Origin: Rhizorhabdus sp.
Lineage (GTDB): Bacteria > Pseudomonadota > Alphaproteobacteria > Sphingomonadales > Sphingomonadaceae
DNA length: 6,656 nucleotides
Assembly: GCA_004297635.1 (NCBI GenBank)
Contig: SCUQ01000153.1
Location: 1 to 6,656, forward strand
Direction of reading: 5' to 3'
Part shown: one piece after another, positions 1 to 6,633 of the stretch
Layout: the number at the start of each line of letters is the position of its first letter
Numbering within the stretch: position 1 is the stretch's first letter
The notes under the pieces: generated by a model
Database searches by the model: none
Told to the model about the DNA's origin: nothing
What the model saw: only the letters and a program-made list of their open reading frames with translations
Position numbers and translations under genes: made by a program

Positions 1-2369
1 CCGCCCGCCAGGCTGGCGCTGCCGACCGGCGAGGCGATGACCATATTGCCCGCGCTGGCATTGCCCGACGCGCCGTTGAACCCCTCACCGGCCTGGGCCG
101 ACGCCTCGAGATAGGCATTGCTGCCGCTATGGTTGATGCTGCCGCTGCCGCCGCTCATTCCGATCTGGATATAGCCGCGCGCCGGATCCTGCGAATCGAA
201 CGGATTGCCGGAGGCGCCGGCGGCATAGAGCGCGTTGCCGCCATTGGTATAGCCGTCGCCGCCGCTGGCATTCGCCCCCAGGCGCAGGTCGCCATTGGTC
301 ACGTTGAGCGTACCGGGATTGGTCGACAGGATGACCCGGCCGCCGCTGCCGGCGCCCCCGCTGCCGGCGCTGCTGAAGCCGCCGTCGCCGCCATCGCCAT
401 TGGCGGTCATTTCCAGCCCGCCCGAAATAGTGGTGGTGCTGCCATTGAGGTAGATGCCGACCTGGCCGGCGGTGCCGGCGCCGCCGTCGCCGCCGGATCC
501 GGTGGCCGTGCCGCCGATCGCATCGGCGCGGGCGAACAGACCGCCACCGTTCACCGCGATCGTACCGGTGGCACCGATGCCGCCGTTGACGCTGATATTG
601 CCGCCGATGCCCGCGCTGGCCGATCCGCTGTCGTTATTGGCGCCGATGCCGACCGCGAGCAGGCTGAGGCCGGTGCCGATCGTTATGTTGGAGGCGTTCT
701 GGTTCGAAAGGTTGACGTTGCCCCCGGTGCCGACGCCGCCGGTGCCGGTGCCGTTCGCGGCGACACCCGAAGCGCCGATCGTCAGGTCGCCGGTGATGGT
801 GAGCTGCGAATTGTTGTTGGCGAGGACGCTGCTGGTGCCACCGGTGGCCGCCATCGCCGCGAACGGCGTATCGGGCGGGCCGAACGAGCCCGGCGCCGCC
901 GCCGACAGGACGCGGACATTGCCGCCTATCGAGATATTGCCGTCATTCGCGTGCAGGGTCGCGTTGCCGCCCTGCGCCGGAGCGAACGCATAGTTGGACT
1001 GGTTGCCGCCGAGCGGACGGAAGCCGACCGCATTGGCCAGCACGTCGAGATCGCCGGTGATGCTCAGCGTGCCGCCATTTTCCGTATAGGCCCGCGACGT
1101 ACCGGCGATGACCGGGCTGCCGTCAGGGCTGAAGGCCCGGGTCGAATCGACCGTCGCCTTGCCGCCGACATTCAGCGTGACGCCGTTCTGACGCGCGGCG
1201 ATATGCGCGTTGGTGATGCCGTACAGATAGGCATCGCCGGAAAACTGCGCGGTGCCCGTCGTCGATGCGGCATAGGTGTTCTGGGTCGAATAGGCGATCA
1301 CGTCGCCCCGGAAATTGCCGCCGTTGATATTGATGTCGGCGAGCTGCGACGTCGTGGGCGCGCGCGTGCCGATAAAGTTCTGGTTGGTCGACGAGATGTT
1401 GAAGCCGCCCGACAGGACGATGGAACCGTCAGCGGCCCGCGATGCCGCGACCGCCGTGTCGAAGCCGAGCCCGGCGGGGTTGAGCGCCATGGTGACGGCG
1501 CTGTTCTTGGGCACCGAGACCAGATAGATCTGGCGCGCGAAGCTACCGCTGGTCGAGTCCCGCCACTGCGTCGTGCCGTTATGCTGTACGGCGCTGTCCG
1601 AGCCCATCGGCACGACGATATCGAACAGACCGCTGTTGATCGTCAGGTTGACCTGCTGGCCCGCGACATAGGCGGCGCTGCCGTCCACCGTGACCGTGCC
1701 GCTCTGCTGGATGACCGGCGCCACCACCGCGACATAGGCACCACCCGACGCCGCATTGGCGTTGATCACCGCGCCCGAACTGATCGTCACGCTGTTGGCG
1801 ACGCCACCCGAATTCATTCCGATCGCAGCCGAGGGGCTGATGGTGCCGGCCGTGGACGGATCGCCGGTGGTGAGCAGCAGACCGCCGACGTTGAACACCG
1901 CGGTGCTGCCGACAAGCAGGCCGTTCGGCGTGTAGAACCAGACCCGGCCGCCGTCATTGGCGGTGACGGTGCCGTTCAGCGCGACGCTCCGGCCCACCGC
2001 ATTGTCGGTCGGCAGGATGCGGTTGAGGATCGTGTAGTTGGCGTTGCCCGGGCCATTGAACGTCACCGTCTCGCCCGATGGCAGGAAGTCGATCGCGCCC
2101 GCGCCCGAATTGGTGTCGGACGGATTCCAGGTGAGGACCGCGGTCGGGCTGGTGACGTTGATCGTATCGGTCGTCGGCGTACCGGAGAAGGTTCCGCTGT
2201 TGACCGTGGGGTTGCCCAACTGCGCCGCGAAGCCCGCTGCCGCGACCTGCTTGGCGGGCAGGGCCAGCACGGTCGCCATCGCGAAGGCGGACGTCAGGGT
2301 CCGCGCGGGCGACGCTTCGCCGGGATTGCGCGACGGGATCGGATCGATCGAACCTACGATGTTACGCAT
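1..2369 (-). CDS. Two-partner secretion exoprotein (TpsA), filamentous-haemagglutinin type; C-terminus outside window
   Basis: This is the N-terminal 789 codons of a large secreted protein; the frame is open from the ATG at 2369 to the left edge with no stop. I translated it by hand and checked the frame at eight points. The first 23 residues are a long polar n-region, followed by a hydrophobic segment (about 24-45) ending in VAAA, a plausible signal peptidase I site. Residues about 46-300 look like the TPS secretion domain: NYTILNRI at 111-118 and FYTPNGLLVG at 145-154 match the conserved 'NRI' and 'NPNG' signatures, with Thr replacing the first Asn. From about residue 430 the chain is Gly/Asn/Ser/Thr-rich repeats that suggest a right-handed beta-helix. 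By family knowledge such proteins are surface-displayed or released adhesins, or contact-dependent toxins; the C-terminus that would decide is missing. The start overlaps the tpsB stop by one base and has a good ribosome binding site. Confidence 0.88.
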   Translation of the reverse strand, partial: MRNIVGSIDPIPSRNPGEASPARTLTSAFAMATVLALPAKQVAAAGFAAQLGNPTVNSGTFSGTPTTDTINVTSPTAVLTWNPSDTNSGAGAIDFLPSGETVTFNGPGNANYTILNRILPTDNAVGRSVALNGTVTANDGGRVWFYTPNGLLVGSTAVFNVGGLLLTTGDPSTAGTISPSAAIGMNSGGVANSVTISSGAVINANAASGGAYVAVVAPVIQQSGTVTVDGSAAYVAGQQVNLTINSGLFDIVVPMGSDSAVQHNGTTQWRDSTSGSFARQIYLVSVPKNSAVTMALNPAGLGFDTAVAASRAADGSIVLSGGFNISSTNQNFIGTRAPTTSQLADININGGNFRGDVIAYSTQNTYAASTTGTAQFSGDAYLYGITNAHIAARQNGVTLNVGGKATVDSTRAFSPDGSPVIAGTSRAYTENGGTLSITGDLDVLANAVGFRPLGGNQSNYAFAPAQGGNATLHANDGNISIGGNVRVLSAAAPGSFGPPDTPFAAMAATGGTSSVLANNNSQLTITGDLTIGASGVAANGTGTGGVGTGGNVNLSNQNASNITIGTGLSLLAVGIGANNDSGSASAGIGGNISVNGGIGATGTIAVNGGGLFARADAIGGTATGSGGDGGAGTAGQVGIYLNGSTTTISGGLEMTANGDGGDGGFSSAGSGGAGSGGRVILSTNPGTLNVTNGDLRLGANASGGDGYTNGGNALYAAGASGNPFDSQDPARGYIQIGMSGGSGSINHSGSNAYLEASAQAGEGFNGASGNASAGNMVIASPVGSASLAG
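80..1072 (-). repeat. Tandem degenerate ~42-residue repeats in the TpsA passenger
   Basis: Eight units with the core x-[IL]-x-[IV]-x-G-x-[LV]-x-[LVM]-x-A, each followed by a Gly-rich turn, begin near 1070, 938, 806, 689, 563, 437, 311 and 140 (minus strand). Cores include TLSITGDLDVLANA, NISIGGNVRVLSAA, QLTITGDLTIGASG, NITIGTGLSLLAVG, TTTISGGLEMTANG and TLNVTNGDLRLGAN; the last unit is the most diverged. The spacings are 44, 44, 39, 42, 42, 42 and 57 residues. The linkers carry GGDGG and GSGGAG runs. The pattern fits stacked beta-helix coils. It is a protein-level repeat: the DNA copies differ and show no long identical stretch. Confidence 0.75.
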
Positions 2370-4204
2370 TACTGATCTTCCCAGGGCCAGAGCTTGGTAG
2401 CGATAGATACGAGGAAACGGGGATCATGGTTGTGGGTCTGCAGACCGGCGCGTTTCAGCGGGACCGCAACGGTGCCGTCGATCCGGAAACGGTTGTTGAG
2501 CACCGCGCGCACACCACCGCCGACCGAGGCGACGAAATCGGGGTTGGGCGGACTGCGATCCACAAAGCTCGCCTTCTGCCAGGTCCAGGCGATATCGGTG
2601 AACGCGAAGGGCAGGACGGTGAGGTCGACCTTCTGGAACGGCCGCGTATTCGGCAGGCGCAGTTCGAAGCCGCTGCCGACGCCGCTGTCGCCGATGATCA
2701 CGCCCGGATCATAGCCGCGCCCGATCGTGAAATTGCCGGCCGAATATTCCTCGAAGCTGAACAGCGGGGTGAAGGCATATTGCGCACGCGGCAGCGCGGC
2801 GATCCAGAAGCCGTTGCCCAGACTATATTCGAACGAGGCCGAGCCGCGCACCAGCGTCGAGGTACGATCGCCATCGGCACGCGCGGGCGTCAGCGGTCCC
2901 AGGGGATTGCCGGGCCGGGCGATCGACGGCGGCGAGGCCCCCAGAATGTTCAGGCCCTGACGGAGTTCGATCGAGCCCGATCCGCGCCATCGCGGCGCGC
3001 GGCGTTCGGGCACGTCGGCGGCATCCATGTCGATGCGCAGGAAGCCGACCCGCAGCTTGTCCCTGCTCAGCGCGCCAGCCAGGGCGCCATCATCATAGGT
3101 AACGGTCTGATTGAGATAATCGAAGCCCGCCGCCCCGACGAGGCTGAAGCCCTGGGTACGGATCCAGGGATAGCGGACCTCGCCGGTCGCGAACAGGGTC
3201 CGCGCCTTGATCGTGAAGGCCGCCCCGTCCAGCGTCGGCTTCGACCAGGCATAGGTGAAGTTGCCCGCCAGCGTCAGCCCCTCGCCGCCCAGCTTCGTGT
3301 CATAGCCGAACTGGACGATCTGCTGTTCCTTGAAATCGGCGGTGCTGGACACCGAAGCGGTCAGCCGGTCCGCGCCGAGCAGCCCGTAGGTCGCGGCCTG
3401 CAGCGCGCCGCTCCAGCGGCCCGAACTGTGCGACGAGAAATTCTGCGCATTGAAATTGACGTCGAGCGGGGTGCGGATGACGCTGATCTCGCCGACCAGC
3501 TCGCCCGGCACGGTGCCGGCGGGCTTCAATGCGAGGCGCACCTCATAGCCCGGCATGTCGCGCGACAGCAGCAGATAGCGTTCGGCGCGATAGCGGTTAA
3601 AGACCTGCTCATCGATCAGGTGCTGCATATAGGCCTGCAGCGCGCCTTCGGCCGGGCCGGCATCGCCGCGCACCCGAATCGCGACGATCTTGGCGAACAG
3701 CACCTCGAACCGGACGACGCCATTCTCGATCCGCTGCACCGGCACCTGGACCGCGGCGAGATAGCCCTTCGCACGCAGCGCCGTCGCCGCAGCGTCCCGG
3801 ATCGTGCAGATCGTGCTGATCGGCCGGTCGGTGCCGAGCAGCGCGGCATAGCTGGCCTTCAGCTCGTCCGGCGTGATCCCCTGGAGATTGTTGAACTGGG
3901 CATCGGTGATCGTCACCTTGATGTCGGCATAGGCCGGAGAATCGAGGGCGCATGGCGCGCGTTCGATATCGCCGTCGATCTTCAGCCGCGCCGCGCTGGG
4001 CGCCTCGCGCTGGCGATTACGGTCGATTTCTTCCCGCGTGGGCGCGATCTGTTGCGGCGCGACAGGCGGCGCGCCGGGCACGATCTGTGCGTGCGCAGGA
4101 TTCGATATCGACAGCAAAAGCAGCGCGGACAGAACCGCGGCTGAAAAGAGCGCGCTACGCAAAATGCCCCCCAATGACCCCTCATCGGCGGACCCCTCCG
4201 CCAC
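2369..4204 (-). CDS. Two-partner secretion outer-membrane transporter (TpsB), ShlB/FhaC/HecB family
   Basis: A 611-residue outer-membrane protein expected to secrete the adjacent TpsA. A signal peptide ends at AHA|Q (residue 39). A Pro-rich linker and a charged helix-like stretch (41-70) would correspond to the FhaC plug helix region. POTRA1 is about 80-170, with the family's paired cysteines (C85, C133) and the RAKGYLAAVQVP signature at 144-155. POTRA2 is about 172-245, followed by a beta-barrel to the C-terminus. GRGYDPG (495-501) is the equivalent of the conserved (V)RGY tip of barrel loop L6, and FTDIA (535-539) matches the F-x-D-x-G partner motif with Ala in place of Gly. The length is slightly above the usual 550-600. 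The upstream-most start is a GTG at 4204, giving an unusually long acidic n-region. TTG codons at 4174 (after GAGGGG) or 4162 (after GGGGGG) would give ordinary signal peptides of 29 or 25 residues, so the exact start is open. Confidence 0.92.
   Translation of the reverse strand: MAEGSADEGSLGGILRSALFSAAVLSALLLLSISNPAHAQIVPGAPPVAPQQIAPTREEIDRNRQREAPSAARLKIDGDIERAPCALDSPAYADIKVTITDAQFNNLQGITPDELKASYAALLGTDRPISTICTIRDAAATALRAKGYLAAVQVPVQRIENGVVRFEVLFAKIVAIRVRGDAGPAEGALQAYMQHLIDEQVFNRYRAERYLLLSRDMPGYEVRLALKPAGTVPGELVGEISVIRTPLDVNFNAQNFSSHSSGRWSGALQAATYGLLGADRLTASVSSTADFKEQQIVQFGYDTKLGGEGLTLAGNFTYAWSKPTLDGAAFTIKARTLFATGEVRYPWIRTQGFSLVGAAGFDYLNQTVTYDDGALAGALSRDKLRVGFLRIDMDAADVPERRAPRWRGSGSIELRQGLNILGASPPSIARPGNPLGPLTPARADGDRTSTLVRGSASFEYSLGNGFWIAALPRAQYAFTPLFSFEEYSAGNFTIGRGYDPGVIIGDSGVGSGFELRLPNTRPFQKVDLTVLPFAFTDIAWTWQKASFVDRSPPNPDFVASVGGGVRAVLNNRFRIDGTVAVPLKRAGLQTHNHDPRFLVSIATKLWPWEDQ
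2376..2382 (-). promoter_or_regulatory. Ribosome binding site of tpsA, inside the 3' end of tpsB
   Basis: On the minus strand GGGAAGA lies six bases before the ATG at 2369 and within the last codons of tpsB. The junction reads TAATG, with the tpsB stop and the tpsA start sharing one A. This supports the chosen tpsA start and suggests translational coupling, so that transporter and cargo are made together. Confidence 0.65.
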
Positions 4205-4251
4205 TATCCTGCTTATCCGCCTTTCGCGCCAATGTCATCGACTTAATGTGC

Positions 4252-4280
4252 GATACATCGGCGGAAGGGGCGGCGGGCAA
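4252..4280 (-). promoter_or_regulatory. Weak candidate promoter for tpsB-tpsA
   Basis: On the minus strand TTGCCC (4275-4280) is followed after 17 bases by TGTATC (4252-4257). The -35 is good by alphaproteobacterial standards and the -10 is poor. The distance to the tpsB start (about 50-90 bases, depending on start) is reasonable. The -35 box sits in the loop of the inverted repeat 4262-4289. This is only a pattern match by eye. Confidence 0.22.
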
Positions 4281-4289
4281 GCCCTTCCG
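4262..4289. repeat. Perfect 8-bp inverted repeat in the tpsB upstream region
   Basis: CGGAAGGG (4262-4269) and CCCTTCCG (4282-4289) are exact reverse complements separated by 12 bases. They could be the arms of an operator or a hairpin in the tpsB leader. There is no T-run on either side, so a terminator is unlikely. The function is unknown. Confidence 0.5.
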
Positions 4290-4355
4290 TGGCGCTGCCG
4301 CGCGCTGCGCCATGCGCCAGCCGCCCCGCATTGGAAACGCACTATCGCACAATAG

Positions 4356-4409
4356 GGCCGATGCGGTCATTTTGTTGCTGCGTCGCAACGACCGGCTTGC
4401 GCATCGGCC
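4356..4409. repeat. Nested inverted repeats (three stacked stems) upstream of the B12 riboswitch
   Basis: An outer perfect 10-bp inverted repeat, GGCCGATGCG (4356-4365) with CGCATCGGCC (4400-4409), encloses two more. CGGTC (4364-4368) pairs with GACCG (4390-4394), and GTTGC (4374-4378) pairs with GCAAC (4385-4389) around a six-base loop. Trimming the outer stem to 8 bp lets all three form together: 8+5+5 bp with small one-sided bulges. It is not part of the cobalamin aptamer and has no terminator T-tract. It may be a regulator-binding site or a further structured RNA if transcription starts upstream. Confidence 0.55.
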
Positions 4410-4425
4410 TTGCCCGGCCTAGAGG
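4397..4425 (+). promoter_or_regulatory. Weak candidate btuB promoter
   Basis: TTGCGC (4397-4402) and TAGAGG (4420-4425) are separated by 17 bases. A start about seven bases later would fall at 4432, the first base of aptamer stem P1, which is where a riboswitch transcript could begin. The -10 matches the consensus at only three of six positions, so this is a suggestion rather than a call. The -35 overlaps the right arm of the nested inverted repeat. Confidence 0.22.
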
Positions 4426-4431
4426 CGCGGA

Positions 4432-4612
4432 CGCGACAGGTTCCCGGAAACGGGAAAAAAGGGAATTCGGAAGGCGGATGTTCCGCCAGGCCGAAGCTGC
4501 CCCCGCAACTGTGATCGGTGAGCGATCGTCCATCTGCGTCACTGGATGCGCAAGCATCCGGGAAGGCCGGGCGAGAGCGGTGACCCGAGAGCCAGGAGAC
4601 CTGCCTGTCGCG
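4432..4612 (+). promoter_or_regulatory. Cobalamin (B12) riboswitch aptamer controlling btuB
   Basis: The closing stem P1 is a perfect 9 bp, CGCGACAGG (4432-4440) with CCTGTCGCG (4604-4612). Inside it, TTCCCG-GAAA-CGGGAA (4441-4456) forms a tetraloop hairpin, followed by AAAAGGGAA. TTCGG (4466-4470) pairs with CCGAA (4491-4495), with an inner 6-bp hairpin at 4473-4487. The B12 box reads CCGCAACTGT (4503-4512). GTCAC (4538-4542) pairs with GTGAC (4580-4584), enclosing a 6-bp hairpin with a GCAA loop (4544-4559) and the conserved GGGAAGG (4560-4566). The signature AGCCAGGAGACCTGCC is at 4590-4605. The core elements fall in the order known for the cobalamin family (Rfam Cobalamin), and the downstream gene is a B12 receptor. 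I expect adenosylcobalamin binding to reduce btuB expression. Confidence 0.95.
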
Positions 4613-4648
4613 GTCGTTCCTTCATGCGGGCGGGGTGTACCACATGAT

Positions 4649-4663
4649 CGAGGGATATCCTCG
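4649..4663 (+). other. Small leader hairpin between aptamer and expression platform
   Basis: CGAGG (4649-4653) and CCTCG (4659-4663) are perfect complements around a GATAT loop. In cobalamin riboswitches a hairpin in this position can dock its loop onto the aptamer (kissing interaction), but I could not find a convincing complementary loop by eye. Its last two bases overlap the first arm of the next hairpin. Confidence 0.4.
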
Positions 4664-4746
4664 CGTGACGACGTTCGACGGAGTCGCGCGCGGGGAATCT
4701 GTATCTGATCCTCCACGCGGGACTCCGATGGCATGAACCATGGGAG
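4662..4746 (+). promoter_or_regulatory. Expression platform with three competing hairpins, ending over the btuB ribosome binding site
   Basis: Hairpin A pairs CGCGTGAC (4662-4669) with GTCGCGCG (4683-4690), 8 bp including one G-U. Hairpin B pairs 4679-4690 with 4716-4727, 11 bp with a single G-G mismatch. Hairpin C pairs CTCC-g-ATGG (4723-4731) with CCAT-g-GGAG (4738-4746), 8 bp with one G-G mismatch, and it covers the Shine-Dalgarno sequence. B uses bases of both A and C, so A+C (ribosome site hidden) and B (ribosome site free) exclude each other. No T-run follows, which points to translational control rather than termination. The pairings are seen in the sequence; the assignment of ligand states is inferred. 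Confidence 0.65.
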
Positions 4747-4747
4747 A
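4742..4747 (+). promoter_or_regulatory. btuB: Ribosome binding site of btuB
   Basis: GGGAGA lies six bases before the ATG at 4754 and decides that start over the in-frame ATG at 4733, which has no purine-rich site at a proper distance. It forms one arm of the sequestering hairpin 4723-4746. Confidence 0.75.
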
Positions 4748-4753
4748 TTATCC

Positions 4754-6622
4754 ATGCGGACGTTTACCACTACCCTGATCGCGGCGCTCGCCGCCTTTCC
4801 CGCCACCGCCCACGCCGAAGAGGCGGCCGAGGCCGACAGCATCATCGTCACCGCGATCCGCGGCGAGGCACTGTCGTCGGAAATCGGCCAATCGGTGACG
4901 GTCCTCGACCTGGCGACGATCGTGCGCCGCCAGACCATTTCGGTCGCCGACCTGCTGCGCACCGTGCCCGGCGTGACGATCGCCCGGAACGGCGGCCCCG
5001 GATCGGTGACGAGCGTCTTCATCCGCGGCGCCGAGAGCGACCAGACCGTGGCGCTGATCGACGGCGTCAAGCTCAACGACCCCGCTGCGCCGGGCGGCGG
5101 CTTCAACTTCGCCGATCTGCTGACCGACAATGTCGAGCGGATCGAGATCGTCCGCGGCGCCCAGTCCGTGCTGTGGGGCAGCCAGGCGATCGGCGGCGTC
5201 GTCAACCTGATCACGCGCGTGCCGACCGAGGATCTGGAGCTGGGCGTGCGCGGCGAATATGGCCGCTACGATCAAAGGCACCTGACCGGCCATGCGTCGA
5301 TCACCACCGGCCCGGTCGCGCTGAGCGCGGGCGCGGGTTATCTGGCGACCGACGGCATATCGGTGTTCGACCGCCGCCAGGGCGGGACCGAGCCCGACGG
5401 CTATCGTCTGTTCGGCGCGCATGCGAAGGCGGTGGTGACGCTCAGCGATGCGGTGTCGATCGACCTGCGCGGCTTCTACACGAAGAGCAAGGTCGACCTC
5501 GACGGCTTCGCCCCGCCCACCTTCGCCCTGGGCGACACCCGCGAATATTCCCGGCAGCGGCAACTGGTCGGCTATGCGGGGATCAACGGCGCGCTGTTCG
5601 GCGGCCGCCTGCAAAACCGCCTCGCGGTCGCCTGGACGCGGATCGACCGCGACAATTACGATCCTGCCGCGGGTCCGGCAAAGACCTTCGACGGGCTGGG
5701 CCGCAACCTGCGCTACGAATATCAGGGCCATGCCGACCTCGCCGGCTGGGCCAAGGCGACGTTCGGCGCCGAGCATGAGGAGCAGCGCTATCGCACCGCC
5801 AGCAGCTTTTCCCCGTTGCAGCGGCGCAAGGCCAATATCGACAGCCTGTACGGCCTGTTGACGGTCAAGCCGGTCATCGGCCTGACCGCCAGCGGCGGCA
5901 TCCGTCATGACGATCATAGCGGCTTCGGCGGGCAGACCACCCCGACCGCGAGCCTCGCCTATACGCCCAACGAGGGCGGGACGGTGCTGCGCGCGAGCTA
6001 TAGCGAAGGCTTCAAGGCGCCGTCGCTCTACCAGCTCTATGGCGACTTCGGGAATGCGAACCTCCAGCCCGAGGAAGCGAAGAGCTGGGACGCGGGAATC
6101 GAGCAGCGCTTCCTGGATGGCCTGATCGAGGCGCGGGCGACCTGGTTCCACCGCCGCGTGACCAACCAGATCGATTTCCGGGGAATCACCTATCGCAACA
6201 TCACGCGCGCCCGGGCGCAGGGTGCCGAACTGGAGCTGGCGGTGAAGCCGGTCCAGGGCCTCGAGATCCGTGGCAATTACAGCTACACGGACGCCGAGAA
6301 CCGCGAGCGCGGGGGCGCCAATTTCGGCAAGCGGCTGGCGCGTCGCCCCAAGGACGCGGCCAGCGTATCGGCCGATTATGACTGGCTCGAAGGCTCCGCC
6401 GGTTTCACCGTCACGCGCGTTTCCGGCAGCTTCGACAATGCCGCGAACACGGTTCGGCTGCAGGGTTACACGCTGGTGGATCTGCGCGCCGCCTGGCCGA
6501 TCACGGGGGGTATCGAGCTGTTCGGCCGGATCGAGAACCTGTTCAAGGAACGCTATCAGACCGCCAGAAATTATGGCCAACCCGGCCGGGCCGCGATCGG
6601 CGGGGTGCGCTTCCGCTACTGA
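4754..6622 (+). CDS. btuB: TonB-dependent vitamin B12 receptor BtuB
   Basis: A 622-residue outer-membrane receptor that would import cobalamin into the periplasm using energy from TonB-ExbB-ExbD. The signal peptide is residues 1-21 (cleavage after AHA). A TonB box, DSIIVTA, is at 28-34. The plug domain is about 43-157, with the usual signatures DLLRTVPGV (66-74), FIRGAESDQTVALIDGV (89-105) and ERIEIVRGAQSVLWGSQAIGGVVNL (split at 128-140 and 141-152). The barrel follows, with the receptor motif SEGFKAPSLYQLYG (417-430) and the terminal NLFKERYQT region (595-603). The last residue is an aromatic Tyr, as expected for outer-membrane assembly. The length is close to the 614 of E. coli BtuB. The B12 riboswitch directly upstream supports the substrate; without it the protein alone could be another TonB receptor. 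The ATG at 4754 is preferred over 4733 because of the ribosome binding site and a cleaner signal peptide. Confidence 0.9.
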   Translation: MRTFTTTLIAALAAFPATAHAEEAAEADSIIVTAIRGEALSSEIGQSVTVLDLATIVRRQTISVADLLRTVPGVTIARNGGPGSVTSVFIRGAESDQTVALIDGVKLNDPAAPGGGFNFADLLTDNVERIEIVRGAQSVLWGSQAIGGVVNLITRVPTEDLELGVRGEYGRYDQRHLTGHASITTGPVALSAGAGYLATDGISVFDRRQGGTEPDGYRLFGAHAKAVVTLSDAVSIDLRGFYTKSKVDLDGFAPPTFALGDTREYSRQRQLVGYAGINGALFGGRLQNRLAVAWTRIDRDNYDPAAGPAKTFDGLGRNLRYEYQGHADLAGWAKATFGAEHEEQRYRTASSFSPLQRRKANIDSLYGLLTVKPVIGLTASGGIRHDDHSGFGGQTTPTASLAYTPNEGGTVLRASYSEGFKAPSLYQLYGDFGNANLQPEEAKSWDAGIEQRFLDGLIEARATWFHRRVTNQIDFRGITYRNITRARAQGAELELAVKPVQGLEIRGNYSYTDAENRERGGANFGKRLARRPKDAASVSADYDWLEGSAGFTVTRVSGSFDNAANTVRLQGYTLVDLRAAWPITGGIELFGRIENLFKERYQTARNYGQPGRAAIGGVRFRY

Positions 6623-6633
6623 CAAGGGACGGG

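Larger units (their letters stand above)
4205..4753. other. Divergent intergenic region between tpsB and btuB; no credible gene
   Basis: Open frames cross this stretch on both strands, but none has recognisable protein features and several run through the B12 aptamer, so I call no gene. From left to right it holds the tpsB leader with an 8-bp inverted repeat (4262-4289), a compact nested inverted repeat (4356-4409), the cobalamin riboswitch aptamer (4432-4612), a small hairpin (4649-4663), the expression platform (4662-4746) and the btuB ribosome binding site (4742-4747). Both promoters must lie here because the two flanking genes point away from each other. Confidence 0.8.

Noticed and set aside
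129..2375. A 748-residue open frame on the plus strand
   Set aside because: It is antisense to tpsA. Its product is Ala/Arg/Gly/Asp-rich without domains or a signal, as expected from the opposite strand of a GC-rich repeat gene.
2426..4144. A 572-residue open frame on the plus strand
   Set aside because: It is antisense to tpsB, whose domains and motifs are clear; the composition is Arg/Ala/Asp-rich with no recognisable fold.
4374..4389. GTTGC/GCAAC hairpin as a stand-alone terminator
   Set aside because: The stem is short and no T-run follows on either strand; it is better treated as the inner stem of the nested structure.
4289..4708. A 139-residue plus-strand frame across the intergenic region
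   Set aside because: It runs through the conserved cobalamin aptamer, whose base pairing explains the sequence better than coding does.
4728..4736. ATG-GCA-TGA mini-ORF just before btuB
   Set aside because: Two codons with no ribosome site; it is more simply part of the sequestering hairpin.
4733..4753. Earlier in-frame ATG for btuB, adding seven residues
   Set aside because: It has no Shine-Dalgarno at a workable distance and lies in the loop of the sequestering hairpin; the GGGAGA site fits the ATG at 4754.
4342..5214. A 290-residue minus-strand frame over the riboswitch and the start of btuB
   Set aside because: It overlaps two well-supported features on the other strand and shows no domain.
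4748..6625. A 625-residue open frame on the minus strand
   Set aside because: It mirrors btuB almost exactly and has no family features; long antisense frames are common at this GC content.
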